A stretch of DNA of 64,000 nt from Rhodothermus marinus DSM 4252 (GTDB taxonomy: Bacteria; Bacteroidota; Rhodothermia; Rhodothermales; Rhodothermaceae): NCBI RefSeq assembly GCF_000024845.1, contig NC_013501.1, forward strand, positions 3,142,874 to 3,206,873. The letters run 5' to 3'. Shown piece after piece: positions 62,595 through 64,000 of this stretch. The notes under the pieces are model-generated. The model was not told where the DNA came from and did not search any database. It saw nothing but the letters and a program-made list of their open reading frames with translations. The translations under genes were made by a program, and so were the position numbers. Each line of letters opens with the position of its first letter. Positions within the stretch are counted from its first letter, which is position 1.

Positions 62595-62632
62595 TTACAG
62601 GTCATTACAACTACGTTACAAGATCGTTACAA
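62595..62632 (+). repeat. Phased TTACAA repeats, possible operator
   Basis: TTACAG at 62595 and TTACAA at 62605, 62616 and 62627: the last three are exactly 11 bp apart, on one face of the helix. A perfect 12-bp palindrome CTGTTGCAACAG follows at 62659-62670. They lie before the CoxM-type operon and suggest a regulator-binding array. Confidence 0.55.
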
Positions 62633-62742
62633 TTCTAACCGGTTCACCTTTTCATCATCTGTTGCAACAGCAAGACTCAATCGATTATTCATGATTCCTT
62701 AGAAGTTGCTTCACCATCTGTGTTCATCAGCCGGGAGACATC

Positions 62743-63618
62743 ATGATTCCCCCACCCTTCACGTACGCGGCGCCTGCCAGTCTGGAGGAAGCGCTTGCGC
62801 TGCTGCAGCAGCACGGCCCGATGGCCAAAATCCTGGCCGGCGGCCACAGTCTGCTGCCCATGATGAAGCTCCGCCTGCTGGAGCCCGAAGTGCTCATCGA
62901 CCTGCGACGCGTGCCCGGCCTGGCCGACATCCGCGAGGAGAACGGCTACCTGCACATCGGGGCCATGGTGCGCGAGGTCGAACTCGAAGAACACCCGCTC
63001 ATCCGGGAGAAATACCCGCTGCTCCACGAAACGACGCGCTGGATCGCCGATCCCCAGGTCCGCAACATGGGCACCGTCGGGGGCAACCTGGCCCACGGCG
63101 ACCCGGGCAACGACCACCCGGCCACCATGATGGCCTACGACGCGCAATTCGTGGTGGTCGGGCCGCGCGGCGAGCGCGTCATCCCGGCGCGGGAGTTTTT
63201 CCTGGACTTCTACACGACGGCGCTGGAGTCGGACGAAATCCTCACGGCCATCCGCATCCCGACGCCACCTCCGCGCAGCGGCGGCGCCTACGAAAAACTG
63301 GAACGCAAGGTGGGCGACTACGCGGCGGCCGCCGTGGCCGTGCAGCTCTCGCTGGCTGAGGACGGCACACTCAGCTACGTGGGCATCGGGCTGACGAACG
63401 TCGCCCACGTGCCGCTGTTTGCCGCCCGCTCCTGCGCCCATCTGCAGGGCCAGCGCCCCACGCCGGAGCGCATCGACGAGGCGGCCCGGATGGCCTCGGA
63501 AGACTGCAACCCGCGGTCGGACCTGCGCGGTTCGGCCGAATACAAACGCGCGATGGTGCGGGAGCTGACCCATCGCGCTTTTCGTCGAGCCCTCGAGCGA
63601 GCCCAGGGAGGTCAATAA
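62743..63618 (+). CDS. Molybdenum hydroxylase FAD-binding (medium) subunit, CoxM-type
   Basis: A 291-residue FAD-binding subunit of the xanthine dehydrogenase/CO dehydrogenase family. FAD signatures: ILAGGHSLLPMMKLRLLEPE (AGGQSLxPxMxxR-type) and NMGTVGGNLAHGDPGNDHPA (second FAD loop, TVGG-N). The C-terminal domain is normal. GGGAG before the ATG supports the start. It passes electrons between the 2Fe-2S subunit and an acceptor. The small subunit follows by 3 bp; the large Mo-subunit gene should be beyond the window. The substrate cannot be assigned without it. Confidence 0.92.
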   Translation: MIPPPFTYAAPASLEEALALLQQHGPMAKILAGGHSLLPMMKLRLLEPEVLIDLRRVPGLADIREENGYLHIGAMVREVELEEHPLIREKYPLLHETTRWIADPQVRNMGTVGGNLAHGDPGNDHPATMMAYDAQFVVVGPRGERVIPAREFFLDFYTTALESDEILTAIRIPTPPPRSGGAYEKLERKVGDYAAAAVAVQLSLAEDGTLSYVGIGLTNVAHVPLFAARSCAHLQGQRPTPERIDEAARMASEDCNPRSDLRGSAEYKRAMVRELTHRAFRRALERAQGGQ

Positions 63619-63621
63619 GCC

Positions 63622-64000
63622 ATGGCAAAGCAAACGGTAATGGTAACCCTTACGGTCAACGGGGAAACGCACACGGCCGAAGTCGAACCCCGCCTGCTGC
63701 TCGTGCATTTTCTGCGGGAGCACCTGAACCTGACCGGCACGCACATCGGCTGCGACACGACGCACTGCGGCGCCTGCACCGTGCTGATGAACGGCCGGGC
63801 CGTCAAGTCCTGCACCGTGCTCACCGTACAGGCCGACGGCGCCACGATCAAGACGATCGAGGGCATGGCCGAAAACGGCAAAATGCACCCGTTGCAGGAG
63901 GGCTTTCACGTGGAGCACGGGCTACAGTGCGGCTACTGCACGCCCGGCATGATCATGCGGGCCGCCGAGTTGCTGGCGAAAAATCCCGATCCCACGGAGG
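63622..64000 (+). CDS. Molybdenum hydroxylase 2Fe-2S (small) subunit, CoxS-type, cut by window edge
   Basis: At least 126 residues. The plant-ferredoxin-type cluster is visible as [22 protein letters not shown] (Cys at the first, later and CxxC positions, with a fourth further on), and the second, C-terminal cluster as [19 protein letters not shown]. It carries electrons from the Mo-site to FAD in an aldehyde/CO/xanthine-type hydroxylase. GGGAGGT 9 bp upstream supports the ATG. The last part and the large subunit are missing. Confidence 0.93.
   Translation, partial: MAKQTVMVTLTVNGETHTAEVEPRLLLVHFLREHLNLTGTHIGCDTTHCGACTVLMNGRAVKSCTVLTVQADGATIKTIEGMAENGKMHPLQEGFHVEHGLQCGYCTPGMIMRAAELLAKNPDPTE

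Overview
This window is GC-rich, gene-dense chromosomal DNA from a thermophilic Rhodothermus-like bacterium (Rhodothermota, Bacteroidota-Chlorobiota group). I infer this from the type IX secretion C-terminal domains on HAF-repeat proteins, several promoters of the Bacteroidota form (TTG, 17-23 bp, TAnnTTTG-like), many starts without a Shine-Dalgarno sequence, and the composition. No database search was possible, so species-level identity is inference. I see no prophage, insertion sequence or CRISPR array.

Layout. 1-9.2 kb: 3'-truncated pyrG, a small orphan ORF, a methyltransferase/two-glycosyltransferase/gyrB block on the minus strand, a secreted amidohydrolase and a CBS protein. 9.4-15.4 kb: hflX, a membrane protein, a BatA-like vWA protein, a PRMT-like methyltransferase and an HDOD protein, all minus strand. 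15.7-19.5 kb: three loci for T9SS-type exported proteins, one apparently split by a frameshift. 19.6-25.4 kb: DoxX, cupin, uvrA, a MntA/HepT toxin-antitoxin pair, a thioredoxin-like protein and msrA. 25.6-38.7 kb: an envelope region with four glycosyltransferases, an MMPL exporter with DUF3047 and flippase-like partners, a Wzi-like outer-membrane protein and two tandem HTTM membrane proteins. 38.9-45.8 kb: MaoC hydratase, M48 protease lipoprotein, recF, a membrane-anchored TPR-CHAT protease-like protein and murQ. 45.8-53 kb: seven parS partition sites in two clusters on either side of mfd, the second cluster lying in and beside rsmG next to mnmG. 53.2-58.2 kb: two tandem multi-PAS histidine kinases. 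58.1-62.5 kb: the conserved mnmE-yidC-rnpA-rpmH block, then two tRNA genes. 62.7-64 kb: start of a molybdenum hydroxylase (CoxM/CoxS-type) operon cut by the window edge.

How the genes relate. gyrB, recF, mnmG-rsmG, mnmE-yidC-rnpA-rpmH and the parS sites are the classic company of a replication origin, but dnaA, dnaN, parA and parB are absent here and I found no DnaA-box cluster. The window is therefore probably origin-proximal with a rearranged gene order. The envelope region reads as a polysaccharide/lipid assembly and export locus. The most noteworthy items are the parS clusters (three perfect sites in or beside rsmG), the PRMT-like enzyme with an intact double-E loop, the anchored CHAT protein overlapping murQ, the HTTM tandem operon, and two homopolymer-associated reading-frame anomalies.
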